A stretch of DNA of 64,000 nucleotides from Mangifera indica (Eukaryota > Streptophyta > Magnoliopsida > Sapindales > Anacardiaceae). A program made the translations under genes and the position numbers. Location of the stretch: assembly GCF_011075055.1 (NCBI RefSeq), contig NC_058145.1:15187894-15251893 (forward strand), given 5' to 3'. The notes under the pieces are model-generated. The model was given only the letters and a program-made list of their open reading frames with translations, made no database searches and was not told the DNA's origin. Shown piece by piece: positions 26,790-39,115 of this stretch; positions within the stretch are counted from its first letter, which is position 1; every line of letters starts with the position of its first letter.

Positions 26790-29571
26790 TCATTCCTCAG
26801 CAACCTTGAAAAATGTATAGGATAAGATCAAGTTGTTTATTCCATCCATTTTAGGATCTGTTTCAAACTCAGGGTCAATATAAAAGAATACCTGCAAACG
26901 TGATTAACAACTCAGTAGCTGATAACTACAAGCACATCTAAAACTAGAAATGCTTCAAGAGACAATCTCACCACACACATCACTATGATTATCAAGTTCA
27001 CCCTTTACTCAATAATCAAAACCATGGTTTACCAATAACCACCACAAAGGTGGATTGCTAGAAACGAAGATTTGATGGTCTTGCTACATTGACATGTTAC
27101 TTTGGCAAGACCGTCTCATGTAAGCACTTCTCAAACTCTAAAACACTAATAAGAATAAAAATTGCAGCTTACAGGCATGTCAATCTGCTCCCCCGGAAGA
27201 AGGCGCTGCTCCTCAAAGCAAAAGCATTGTATTTTATTGAAGTAAACTGCAGCCTAAAATAAGCAAAAACCAGGTCATTTCCCATCCTTATAATTAAAAA
27301 TAAATAAATAAATAAAAACAATCAACTAGTAATCCACAATCTTGGGTTATCTAAACAATCCCAATGAAATGTGCACTAGGCAGGCAAGCTTCAAGGAAGA
27401 AAATTGGACAAGCACTCAACAAACTGACCTGGCTTTCTTGTCAGTCAAAAATAAATTCAGAATAAAACATCTAAATAATACAGTATTAGCCATTCAATAA
27501 AACTTTTTAATGATGTAGTAACAGTACATGGTTGGCATGACCAAATAAAATATAATCAATTAACCATGAACGACTACAAACAATAGACCCCAGGGGTTGG
27601 CCTAAGTGGTGAAGAGAAAGACTTCCCTTGTGAAAGACTAGAGTTCAAATAGCATGACCTTCTATATGTGAAAGACCAGGGTATGAATAACTTTAGGTTG
27701 ACTAGCAATGTACCAAGATAAATCACACTTGATTTACCTAATGCAGTGGTTGTGGATCTACTCACTACACTCTAAGGTTACCTGTCCAACACTTTTTCAC
27801 CAAAAAAGAAATAGAGTAGATTCAATGTCGGGTAATACAGTTGCACTCATCAAAGAATAGTTCCTAAGACTCAATGGAGACACTAATAAAATAAAAGCAG
27901 TATAATCTCAACAGAGACTAACTCATAAAGGTTTGGCCTAATTTAATAGAATAATATAGACCAATGAACCATCCAAATAGTGCTCGAACTGCCAGCCATT
28001 AAATGATAAGACATCAATAATCATTACCTTCATTGGGGTGACATTATATGTAGAAACACCAGTTATTGGAGCTGAACTTCGATTTTCAGCAGTATAAAAT
28101 GCAAGGGCACTTTCTCCAGGCTTGACCCTTACCTACAGAAGGAGGAAATGATTCTAATGAAATCCTTAACTCTATATTAAAAAAAAAATAAGAAATTCAG
28201 TACAGTACATTATGATAACCATATTACTCAAAGAGATTTTGAATGAGTTAGAATGTGATTGTGAGTGCTGTAACACGAAAGTGAACAAGGATCACCTCTC
28301 TTTGTGTAGGAATAAATTTCCATGGCATTCCATCAGCAACATCAGCATTAAATTGCACCACAATCTCCCTAAAGATTTAAAAAAGAAATAAAGAAAAAAA
28401 CTGTGTCAAGAAAGGCAATGGAGCACAGAGTAAATTTCATCAAGTCAGTAACCAATTAAACATACTCATAAGATAACAAATTCTTAAAAACAACAAGATC
28501 GTTGACCCTTATAACCAGAAATATAATAGCTTCCACTTCCATTTATTTATAGGGATTCCCAATTTGCTAGAAGTTGGTGTATAATTTAAACAAGGCATCA
28601 CATCATAAATAATATAATTTTTCAAATTATAAAACATCTCATAAAGCAGGAGGGAAAAAACATACTTCAGGAAGATGGGATGACGTTATCATAATGTTCT
28701 AAATTCAAACAAAAATATATTACATTATCTTCTTGGTCTTCAATTATTTTTCATTTCACAAGTTCAGGAAAAACAAGTTGCACACTCTACGGTTTGTAAG
28801 TAGAGAGAGAGAAGATATGCATTCCTAAGAAATAAGAATAACAAAGCTCTAATCAAGTTTTTAGAATCAAGAAGTATAAAAAATACACCTTGAAGTGACT
28901 GTTCCTTCTTTTGTATGCCGCGCAATCTTTTCTTCAACACTCTAAAGACAAACAATAACATTTCATAATAATTTACAGTTACACCAGAGGCTGCACAGTA
29001 CACTAGAAGAGAAAAAATTATGAGAAAAAATGAAATACATACACAGCCTCACCTCACGGCGCTGAACAGTTCCCCCATAACCAGTAGCTTGGCAAAATGT
29101 TCTATACAAAGGGACAGCAGCATAAGTACAACCCACCATCCCGAAAACCAACAATGTGAGGTAAAGAAGCATTTTCTGTGATTTTTGCTGTGTGGAAGCA
29201 TGAGAAGTGTAGTGTCTCTGAAAACTAAGCAAAGAATTAGATCTCCAAAGAGATCTAGAGCCAAAAGACCGAGCTTCACAAGACTTGCTAACCAAACCAC
29301 TGCTATATCCACATCTTGGCATCAAACCTAATAGACCATTATATCTGGTTGTACTTTTATAACTCGACCATGAAACATTGTGCATATGCCTGTAGGATAA
29401 AAAGCCAAATAGAATTCCAAAGAATTCTAGCAGATAAATAGACAAAATATATATGTATTCTATTAATAATATAAATGTTAATAATTGCGATAAAAGATAC
29501 TAAAAAAAATACCTAGAATGTTGCAGGAAAGGCCACAAATGAGTTCTACTTGAAAGCCTTGACAGTGACAT
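26790..29571 (-). CDS. COX11: cytochrome c oxidase assembly protein COX11
   Basis: COX11 is a copper chaperone of the inner mitochondrial membrane that delivers copper to the CuB site of COX1. Seven exons (29513-29571, 29053-29389, 28889-28941, 28296-28368, 28028-28132, 27173-27253, 26790-26891) encode 269 residues. The N-terminal 90 residues are rich in Ser and Arg with few acids, as expected of a mitochondrial presequence. One membrane segment spans about 93-111 ([20 protein letters not shown]), followed by [14 protein letters not shown]. The copper-binding CFCF motif is at 219-222, in [11 protein letters not shown]. The C-terminus (YIDPEF...ILSYTFF) is typical. The start at 29571 gives a targeting-like N-terminus. 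No coding defect was seen. Confidence 0.96.
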
Positions 29572-30059
29572 ATTTCTAAATATCAAAGCGCACACACGCA
29601 ATGGCATTAGAAAGTAGAAATAAACAAACCAAAAATATGTTCGCAGTATGTTTGATGTAATTCTTTGTAAAAAACTTTATTAAAAAAAAAAAAATTTAAT
29701 CACAAAAACCCTCCTCAATCACCCTCCTAAATCAACAACAAAGAAATAAAAGGACAACAGATGATCGAGACCAGCCTCTAATAGAAATCCCATATAAGGA
29801 TAAAAATTATTTTACTTAATTCCTACAAATTTCCCAACGCAACAATCTCATATAAAGTTAGTAGCAAACGTCACCATTCATTCAAATGATAAAAACAAAA
29901 TTCTTAAACAAAAGCCAACTAAAAAATGCAACAAATCCACAACGAAATTCAAAATTACAATTAACTCAAACAAGGTTTAAGTCCAACAATTCTAAAATTT
30001 ATGAAAAAATTACATACTTCAGGTAGGCGGTGGCTGCTTTCAAGTGGGTATTGCTGGCT

Positions 30060-31030
30060 GGCAGCTGGCTGTGTGGTGATGATCAGAGGTTGAGAGGAGA
30101 GAAACGTCTGGTTTTTTATTTTAGCTTTTAGGTTATAGCCGTTTAAACAGTGATTTCTGTGTGGACTTTTATACACTTATTTAACACCTGAATTGGAAAA
30201 AAAAAAAAACAAAAATTCCAGTTTTTAGAAATTAGTTTTAGTATTTCAAGGGGTAAAATAGAGAGAATAACATTATTTCCTTAAAAAAAAAAATCAGAAC
30301 AGTCTTATTTTTAATTAAAATTACCAAAAACCCAATCTCCATTGATAAATGGGCAATCTTATATGCATATTATTATATTATGTATACGAGGGATTATTAT
30401 ATAATTAACTATTAATTTATTTTTAATTTAAAATTATTTAATTATATAATTTCACAATATTAATATAATTTAAAATGTTTGACTGGCTGTAGTTTTATCG
30501 TTAGGAGATTCCTTATAGCAGCAGGGAGGAGCAAATTGCTTTTCCTTCCAGTTTAAGTTGTTTGAGTGAATGATTATGTTGATATGGATGGTCAATGCCT
30601 CTAGGACTATCACTTTCTTATGGCAGTTTTATGTCCTGGACCCTAAAGCCAACAACTTGCCGCTAGTTTGATTGTTTTTATAGGAATACAATTTGTTGGT
30701 ACTGAGATTTACACCAATTACATGAAGAGACAATAGAGAAAATCAGACAGTTTCAAGGATGTCATGAGTTTACATCTACGATAATGATATTATTTGAGAG
30801 ATTAGAGTTAAATGTATGAGTATTTTGTTAAGTACAAAAGTATATGATTTAATGAATATCGTTGTGATCTCTATATAGTAGAAGAGTAACTACGCCTTGA
30901 TCATCATGATACCTGAAATTGTAATAATAATTTAAAAATAATAAAAAATTGTTATTTAATATTAAACAAATTATGAAGATCATAACAGACATGAATCTTT
31001 ACTATCTATTTATAATTTCTAGATGAGATT
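30060..31030. other. intergenic region upstream of COX11
   Basis: AT-rich DNA. A partial palindrome at about 30365-30480 resembles the MITE family of this window (TTTTTAATTTAAAATTATTTAATTA core). No gene was recognised. Confidence 0.5.
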
Positions 31031-31920
31031 GTGCCTTATTTAAGGGTTCTTCTCAATTTGCTCACTAGTATAATATTTGTCTACTATTCATTGACTGCCT
31101 TTACGATACGTAGGTGGATGTTTACTATTAAATGCAAGTATGATAAAAGTATAAAAAGATACGATGTAGGACTTGTGGCAAAATATTATGCTCAAACCAG
31201 TGGATTCGATTATTAAAAAACCTTCGCTCCAGACGTAAATTTTAACTGACCTCTTTACTAGTTAGATGTTTAAAAAAATAAAAGAAAAAAAACTTTTTCG
31301 AATATAGATTTGGAAAAAGGAGGTCTTTCTTAACCCTCCACCGGGTTTCAAAGAAAGGATTGAGAAAGGGAAAGTTTGATGGTTGAAGAAATTTTTATAT
31401 GATCTTAAACAGTCTCAAAAGCCAGGTTTGACTGTTTTGGGAAGGTTATCAGAGGACATCGTTATTGCTAAAGTCAAATTGATCATTCGGTGTTTTACAA
31501 ACATGCAAAGGATGGGAAAGTAGATGATATGATTTTTACTACATAGAGCTACAAAATTTGAAGGAAATTTCGGCTTAGAGACTGGAAATCAAAGACTTTG
31601 GATTCGCTAACGTACTTTCTGAAACACCCACTGAACCAAACCTTAAACTGTAATCTGCCAAAGTTGGAAGTGTGGTCAATATGGAGTGGTACCAAAGGTT
31701 GGTTGGTAAGTTAATTTATTAATCATACAAACGACCAGAACAGCCTTTGTTGTCACTATAGTTAGTTAGTTTATGCACTCACCACCAGGATCGATGCACT
31801 TTGAAGCAGTGTATAGGATCATGAGGTTTTAAAGGGAACACCAAAAAAGGTCTATTATTCAAGAAACGTAAACATCTACAAGTATAGGTCTACACATGCA
31901 AATTGGGCTGACATTGTTAC
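31031..31920 (+). pseudogene. decayed copia-type pol fragment (RT and early RNase H)
   Basis: Translation shows successive copia RT landmarks separated by stops and frame changes: a stretch like FTIKCKYDKSIKRYDVGLVAK (from about 31115), a PPPGF motif (about 31335), LYDLKQS (about 31400), VFYKHAKDGK (about 31490) and WYQRLVGKLIY (about 31685). The order matches plant copia elements. No LTRs were found around it. It lies immediately downstream of the MGST3 gene and is unlikely to be functional. Confidence 0.8.
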
Positions 31921-32087
31921 TATGGAAGATCAACATCATACCATCAAAATACCTTTATAATTTAACAATCTTTCCCGATAATAATTTCATAATATAGAAC
32001 ACAAACTGCAGTCTTTTCCAAGCAAAAGGAAAAACATATAAAAAGAGGATGTAAGGAGATAGCAAGTCATGCAAAATTAAAGACTAT

Positions 32088-34990
32088 TTATCCACGAAGC
32101 TGCTGTATCCCAAACGAAAGTGTGCATAGCATAAGTCCCATTAAAGCCAGAAATCCATATTTCCTGCACAGGATTTAAAGAAATGAACTGAATAAATCCT
32201 TGAACTCAGCATATCAAGACTGTAAATTCAGATTTCCAGTTTGTAATTTATTGTCAGGTTTCAACATAATTGTTGTGAGAGTTACAGCAAGCTCATGATC
32301 AAGTCAACAACTTTCCACTACAACTACACAAAGATGTATAAAATTTTTATTCATATGGATTTTTAGTAGTTTCATGCGTAAACAAACAAAACATCGTTCA
32401 AATCTCTTTTATACTACACTATGCTTTCACAGGTTGCCATTCTATAAAAACTTCTTTAAAGGAGACTTATAAGAAGTAAATTTATAATTGACGTCATTGT
32501 GTGATGTTGGTACGATTTTATGCCAGTAGAGTTTACATCACCAGATACAATGTTTTCTCAATAACTGTCATGCGTCTCCGTTATGCAATTGCTTCTCCCT
32601 AATAGCAGATGGTATGCTAGAATTTTCACTCTCTTCATATCCCCAATAGCAGATGATATAGACAATTGCTTCTCCATTATGTAAGGGTCACAAGCAAAAA
32701 CTCTTCATTTCTATCCAAATTATACTAAAAGATCACCACTCTACTTAACATACATTCCTTCCCATCTCCATCTTATGTACAAAAACTATAGGATCAGACA
32801 TCAGGTGTCACCAAGCATGACAAAACCTTTCTTTAGGAAAGCCATGGCCTATTCTGTGTGGAATTAGACTAACCATTTTTCTTTCTTTAGAATAGATTCA
32901 AAAAATAACGATGCATGTTTTCAAAGAAAAATATGATCAGCAAACCACATTGAACAGAGATTAGGTTAATGAGTATATTGTTATGCCATTATTTCATAAG
33001 TTTTCTAACATGTTTTATTGTAATGATAAATCTGGCCAAGAATATTCTAGAGCATGAAATATAGAATATCAATAGAAAAAGGCAATCAAGTGAAGGTATT
33101 GATCCTGCAATAGTCGATTTACGTCATGTTTCTCATCTTGAGCTTATTTCTGCCTTAATTGTACATTTTATCATCTAATACTAATTTGATGTGGTTGCAT
33201 AGAGATACCATATCATAAATTCAAATCACTGAATTTTCCCTTCGTGAATCTCTACAACTTCCAATTATCACCGTGTCAATTTGATAAGCAAATAATAAAA
33301 TTATAAGGATCTTATAAAATACAAGCACTAGCTGATCGGTACATTTTCATCATATCATTACATTCTACAAGACCACCATATATAAAAGTAACACTTTTCA
33401 ACAGCGTTTTTAACCTTAGTGTTATTACATTGCAACATTTCTTCAACATGACCTTTTCATTTTTAGTATTCCTCTTGCCCCCTACTAGCTCAATATCAAA
33501 GTATTGTATAAAATGCTCATTTCAACAGTTTAGTTATCAAAAAGTAGATATTTTCATGCCCATCATTTATAACCCTATGTTGAATTGGCGGTTTGATATT
33601 CATTTACTATCATTGTCAAGAATTCAAGTAAGGCAGGACAGAGGCAAAGGAAAAGACTTAACAGTCATAACTCTACCTAACAGGAAATCAACATTTTAAC
33701 ATATTTTTACTTATTAGTTTTAGCTAACTTGAGGACCAATATCCATCACATTTCAACAACACTAACTGTCAACCTGGTATAATAGGAATTCACCTATATT
33801 TTAAAATTTTTCATATCTTTTCCCTTTGCATATGAAGAACCCACTTTAAACATCAACGGAGTATGAATAAGAGAGAATGTTCAAGCATCACTGTAAACTA
33901 TGATAATATGGTTTCAAAACTTGTATGCCTATCAATGATTTGCCACTGACTCAGCATTTTCAAATAATTCAACAATTTTCATTGATATGCTCATACAAGA
34001 ATAAAGAGAAGTCCTGTCTAATCCTTTTTTATTCATTTATTTTTAACATTTCTGATCCTTCTATTGTCAGTGGCCATGAATATCAAATTAAGAATTTCAT
34101 GGCAACACAATTCCGGCCTTAATTTTCTTTTATCAGTCAAAAGCGGTATAAAAAACTACATTTTAAAACTTAAGACCATTAAAATTTTATCTATGCACAA
34201 GCATGTAAACTAGAATAGTAAAGTACAAAATAGAACAAAAAAAGAAAAAAACTCATATATAATAATGCATCTAAAGAGATTATTTAATAGTAATAAAGTA
34301 ATTGAGTAAAGAAATAAAGAAACAAACCCAATGGTGAGGCGCTTTTGAGGATCACCAGTAGCGTATCCGTTGAAATAGAAAATCCGAGTGACAATATAAA
34401 AGGAGCCAAGTGCAGCACATATACAAGGATGACTAATACCTCCCAAAATCATCAACAAGAAGAAAATAGGCATCAATTCCAAAGAGTTCTGATGTCCCCT
34501 CTGGACCACCAAATCCAAATACAAAAATATGTTATTATCACAACAGAATTTCATCCAAAGATTAATCAGAAGCATTTCCAACCAATCAATTACCTGAACA
34601 CAGTTAAACAACTTTGCATCTTTGTTTTCCGATTCTGTAGCATACATGGTTGGATAAGGCACTTTATATCTGTGTTTTTCAACCAGAAAAGATCAGTACT
34701 TCATTACGAGTGGAGATAAACAAAGAAACTGAAAGTATAAACAAAGTATATGAAGAAGAAAGAAAGACACCCAAAATTTCTTATATTTTGATGCTCAAAA
34801 TATGATAAGTTTAGTTCTATAACAATAAAAATGCCCAGAAAAAAGATATCAAAAGATGGAGAAGAGACGAAACATACTGTTTGCGGGCTTTGCCAACTCG
34901 GAAGGACATCCAGAAATTAGTAAAACAGTAAAAGACGAGAACAATAGCGACATATCCGTATTCTTTAGGGAGGAATTGAGTGACAGCCAT
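32088..34990 (-). CDS. MGST3: microsomal glutathione S-transferase 3 (MAPEG family)
   Basis: This is an integral membrane enzyme of the ER with glutathione transferase or peroxidase activity in the family. Four exons (34878-34990, 34594-34669, 34328-34500, 32088-32163) encode 145 residues, the usual length. The MAPEG signature is present at residues 64-71 (RGHQNSLE). Four hydrophobic helices can be seen: about 10-30, 73-90, 93-108 and 121-140. The N-terminus MAVTQFLPKEYGYVA fits the plant members. The last intron is long (about 2.2 kb) and holds no recognisable gene. No coding defect was found. The specific substrate in plants is not established by the sequence. Confidence 0.95.
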
Positions 34991-34999
34991 GGCGATGAG

Positions 35000-35511
35000 G
35001 GTGAGTTTAGTTAAACACTGGGTTATGATAAGGGTTGACCGACAGATAATTTTCTTTATGTAGTTGTGGTTTTAGCATTTAACTTTACACGCGGAAGTTT
35101 GGAAACTCATAGAAACGAACGGCCAGGTTCAATTCCAGAGCTGCAGCCAATAAGGTAATGCTAAAACAAGCAGCTGTTAATCGGACCTATCGAACCCGGC
35201 TCTGATTTGTTCAAGTTAATTCATAAAAAAAAATTTGGACATACTTATTTGGCCTAATATTTTCAAATTCAAACCTAATAATTTAATATCCAAATCAGTT
35301 CGAAATCTAAATTCTATCCGATCTGAAATTTAATTGAATAATCAAGCCTCAGGTTACCAGATCCAATTGGCAGTCCTAGTTGTTGTCTCTGTTAGGCTAT
35401 AATTAATAAGGTAATTCTAAACAAGCGGTCGCAGCCACTGTAATTAACGACTTGATATAAAAACAAACGGCCATGAATCTATGACCAATTCCACGGCTTC
35501 GGCCTCCTTCA
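35000..35511. other. intergenic region upstream of MGST3
   Basis: It includes a low-copy-looking stretch at 35190-35390 with motifs such as GGACCTATCGAACCCGGCTC, similar in style to the degenerate CT- and GAGCTC-rich repeats at 52370-52860 and 59400-59700. No gene was recognised. Confidence 0.4.
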
Positions 35512-35520
35512 AAAAGTAAT
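35512..35520. repeat. target-site duplication (left), AAAAGTAAT
   Basis: It is identical to 36335-36343 on the other side of the foldback element. Confidence 0.85.
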
Positions 35521-36334
35521 GGCCAAACGACTATTTCCCACCCAAGGTATGCTGTAATGACAAGTTTCCTTCCTTTAACTATGGAAATACCAAACACCCA
35601 CCCATGGCCAGTTAAAAGTAATGGGGTTAAGGGTAAAATTGTCATTTTCTCTATAATATTAAAAAATAAACTAAAATATAATTTCCTTTTGCCCCCCTAA
35701 AGTTTGAAAACAAAAATTTCCCCCCAGCCTAAGTTTAAGAAAATGGCAGTTTCACCCTAGGGTTTGGTTTTGAAATCTCCGGCGACCTCTCCGGCTCCGT
35801 TGCCGACGGCTTCTCCCTCCCGAAGAATCCTCTCCTTCCGGTGATCGGTTTCCTCCCATTTGGAGGCCCGATCGTCGCTGGAAGAAGACGGTTGTCTTCC
35901 CTGGGAAGCCGATCGTCTTCCCAGACGAAGACGACGGCTTCGTCTTCGTCTGGGAAGACGAAGAACTTCGTCTTCCCCGACGAAGTTCTTCGTCTCCCAC
36001 CGCTTTTCCGGCGACGATCGGGCCTCCAAATGGGAGGAAACCGATCACCGGAAGGAGAGGATTCTTCGGGAGGGAGAAGCCGTCGGCAACGGAGCCGGAG
36101 AGGTCGCCGGAGATTTCAAAACCAAACCCTAGGGTGAAACTGCCATTTTCTTAAACTTAGGCTGGGGGGAAATTTTTGTTTTCAAACTTTAGGGGGGCAA
36201 AAGGAGATAAAATTTTCAGGCGTTAGGGTTCTGTTAAATTTAACTGGCCATGGGTGGGTGTTTGGTATTTCCATAGTTAAAGGGGGGAAACTTGTCATTA
36301 CAGCATACCTTGGGTGGGAAATAGTCGTTTGGCC
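35521..36334. mobile_element. foldback Mutator-like element with long inverted arms
   Basis: The element is 814 bp. Its ends read GGCCAAACGACTATTTCCCA on both strands. The two arms, each about 350 bp, are nearly identical in inverted orientation apart from one divergent patch (35618-35685 against about 36190-36235) and small changes. It is flanked by a perfect 9-bp duplication AAAAGTAAT (35512-35520 and 36335-36343), the hallmark of Mutator-type insertion. No transposase is encoded. The inner arms are GC-rich and resemble coding sequence, so mirrored open frames appear on both strands. The central loop (about 35880-35985) is itself made of GAAGACGAAG-type repeats. The transcript would fold into a long hairpin. 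Confidence 0.9.
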
Positions 36335-36343
36335 AAAAGTAAT
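36335..36343. repeat. target-site duplication (right), AAAAGTAAT
   Basis: It is identical to 35512-35520. Confidence 0.85.
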
Positions 36344-37827
36344 TTCTTAATACTTAGTTGGATTGGATTTGGTCAGATTCAGCTTTTGAGGCCCAAAAGA
36401 CATCTGAGAACGATCACATTGGTGGGCCAAGGCCCATTCGTCCTTGTTATAATCTTATTTTCATCAACTTGCTTTCCTTCTTTAAATTAGGTGCCCTAGA
36501 CAATTCACCTTTTCTTGTCCAAATGTACTCTTGGAATTCTTGAGAAAAAATCGTTGGTCGTGCAAAAATTTGAAGCCAATCTAATGTGTAGGTCTCCAGT
36601 CTTGTTTCATAAAATAATATTAATTAAGAAGAAACAGAAAATAATTTTATGGAAGACAAAGAGATATGAAGAAACAATCGAATGCTTTTAATATCTTTAA
36701 TATTAATTAAATTAAATAATATTATTGAATTTCATGTTTGAAGTTGAAGTTTCCCCAGTTTTCTTCTTTAAATTAATAGGTATTTAAAATTTATTTATTT
36801 CCCAATAAAATAATGCAAAATTGCTTGAAGAACAAAACACTATATATGGGATTAATTAATTAATTAACTTTAAGTTTTATTAACTTGAAATTAATTTGAG
36901 ATGATGAAATTGGGAAAATTTATAATAATAAGAAGAATAAGGCCGACAAGAAAACAAAAGGCTTTTTATAAAGGGAAATTGAGTGATGGATTGAGAGAAT
37001 AAAAATGTTGTCCTATCTTACAAAAGAAAAACCTGTTGAAAGTGAAAAGTATGGATTGCCCAAAAGGAAAAGTATATCACTCCACCAACGCTTCCAACTC
37101 ATCCTATTTTGCCACGTGGATATTCTCTTTTTTCCACATGCCTAAAGCTGGTCCCACATGACCCCACCTCCCCCCTACTCTTTCAATTCCTCGGCTTCGC
37201 TTTTCTCAATCCATGTGTGCCACCATGAACGAACTTATGAATGTTAATTAAAATGATACCAAGTTTTGTGTTAATGATTTTAAACTATTATTACAAGAAA
37301 AGAAATATTTTAATCCAATAAATTACAATAAAGATTGATGATTTATATATAGTCTAATTCTAAATATGTTAATAGAATATCAATTAATTGTCAATTTATT
37401 TGGTTTAATAATTAGATATAGTCATTTTATTGGAAGCCAAGGAACTTGATAGTGAACTTGAAGTTGAAGGTACATAATTGATTGTGATTTTATGTCACCT
37501 TTAACATATTCATTATTCAATTGCAAAGAGTTGATGAGAGGGGAAGAGAGAAAGAATGAGAAAGAGATAAAATTGAACAATCGTACGGATTTTTTTGTGT
37601 ATTGTATATGATTCCCCAATAGACTTCACTTTTTTACTTCTCTTCGAAGAAAGAGAAAATATGACGTCTCTTATACCCAGATTGGTAAATGATCCAATTA
37701 TGACTCTTCTTTTTTCTTTTTTTGAAAGAGTTGACAAATACTAAAATAACCCTATTGTTTTCTATATTTATTTTGGTTGCTATTCAACAATCTCAAAGTT
37801 TCTTTTTGTTTTTGATTTTTGTAAATA

Positions 37828-37985
37828 CTGTTATATGCATAATTTTATACACAAAAAATGATATTTTATCATATTATCAAGTAGTTTTTATTAGAGATAA
37901 AACAATATTCAATCACATAGTAATATGTCATTGTTTATGTAAAAAATTACACATATTATTTTTATACATAGTTTTATTGTTATAA
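37828..37985. repeat. AT-rich palindromic MITE (copy 1 of adjacent pair)
   Basis: The left arm (TATGCATAATTTTATACACA) has its inverted counterpart in ATGTAAAAAATTACACATAT at the right, around a core with ATAAAACAATATTCAATCAC. Confidence 0.55.
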
Positions 37986-38057
37986 TTAGTATTATAAATA
38001 TTTAAGTTGATGTATTAATAGATTAATTAATCGTATCTTTTACAACTTATTTTGAGA

Positions 38058-38215
38058 AGTAGTGTTATGTGCACAATTTTATATACAAACAATGACGTGT
38101 TATTATAAGATTAGACAGTAAAAAATTAAAAATAAAACAATATCTAATTATATAGTAACACATCATTATTTATACATAAAGTTGTAAATAAGAGTTGTGC
38201 ATATAATTTTATTAT
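38058..38215. repeat. AT-rich palindromic MITE (copy 2 of adjacent pair)
   Basis: Same architecture as the copy at 37828: GTGCACAATTTTATATACAA at the left, its inverted form near ACATAAAGTTGTAAATAAGA at the right, and a core AATTAAAAATAAAACAATAT. Confidence 0.55.
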
Positions 38216-39115
38216 ATTTTGGGTTTAATATATCTCTTTGAGGAAAATTTTAATTCACAAAGCTTAGTAGTAGGCTCCATTATTCCTCATTTTAACTCTT
38301 GTTTGCATCTTAATTATAATTCACAAAGCTTCAATCAAAATTTATGGAATTTTATTAATCATACAACGACGTGGAGTGAGTCATTATATACAATGATTTG
38401 ATTAAAGAGAACATGTCTTATGTATTTGATGTCACAATTTATAATTAAATCATTTAATTATGATTTTTTATTTAATAAACCAAATCATGCTTTATTGTTT
38501 ACGGTTTAAGATTTACCAAATCATAAAGAAAAGATCGAGAAGGAGAAGGAGAAGGAGAAGATCTTGATGGATCGTGATAAAGAATAAAATATTACTTTGT
38601 GGTAATACTAGAATGATCGGCGATTAAACTGGATAGAATGCACAAATAAGGAAAGGAAATATGCATGTGGGAAAGTGATGAGAAAATTTTAATTAGAACC
38701 GCCGCCGAAATTCGTTGTCCACAGTTGATCGTTAACGTAGATACTTGTTCTTGCATGTGAAGGCAGGAAATGTATCGTCACGTGGATATTTTATTCCAAG
38801 AAACACAAGTCTGAAGAATGGGATAACTGGAGAGAGAAAGACACATTTTATTTTATTAATCGCATTAATATTTGTTCAAGCTTGAAATGGAAGATAATGA
38901 GAATCATTGATGGGAAAGGAAGAACCAAAAGATAAAGAGGGCTAAGGAAGTTAGAGGTGGCAGCTGGCTTGCTTTTTCTACCTTTTTTCTTATCAAAAAC
39001 CCCCACATTTTCTTCTTTTCGTAACCCTAAGCTCTCTCTCTCTCAATTCAATTCTCTCTCCCTTTGAACTTTCTTCTGTATATCAACATCAGAAGTTCAT
39101 CAAATACTTACATTG

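Larger units (their letters stand above)
36344..39115. other. intergenic region upstream of the NAC gene
   Basis: AT-rich, with two MITE copies near 37.9 and 38.1 kb. A CT-rich stretch with CTCTCTCTCTC just before the start codon (39025-39065) probably belongs to the NAC 5' leader. No other gene was recognised. Confidence 0.5.

Noticed and set aside
35752..36137. Open frames MIGFLPFGGPIVAG... on both strands
   Set aside because: The same sequence appears twice because the element is an inverted repeat; no complete gene or conserved domain was recognised.
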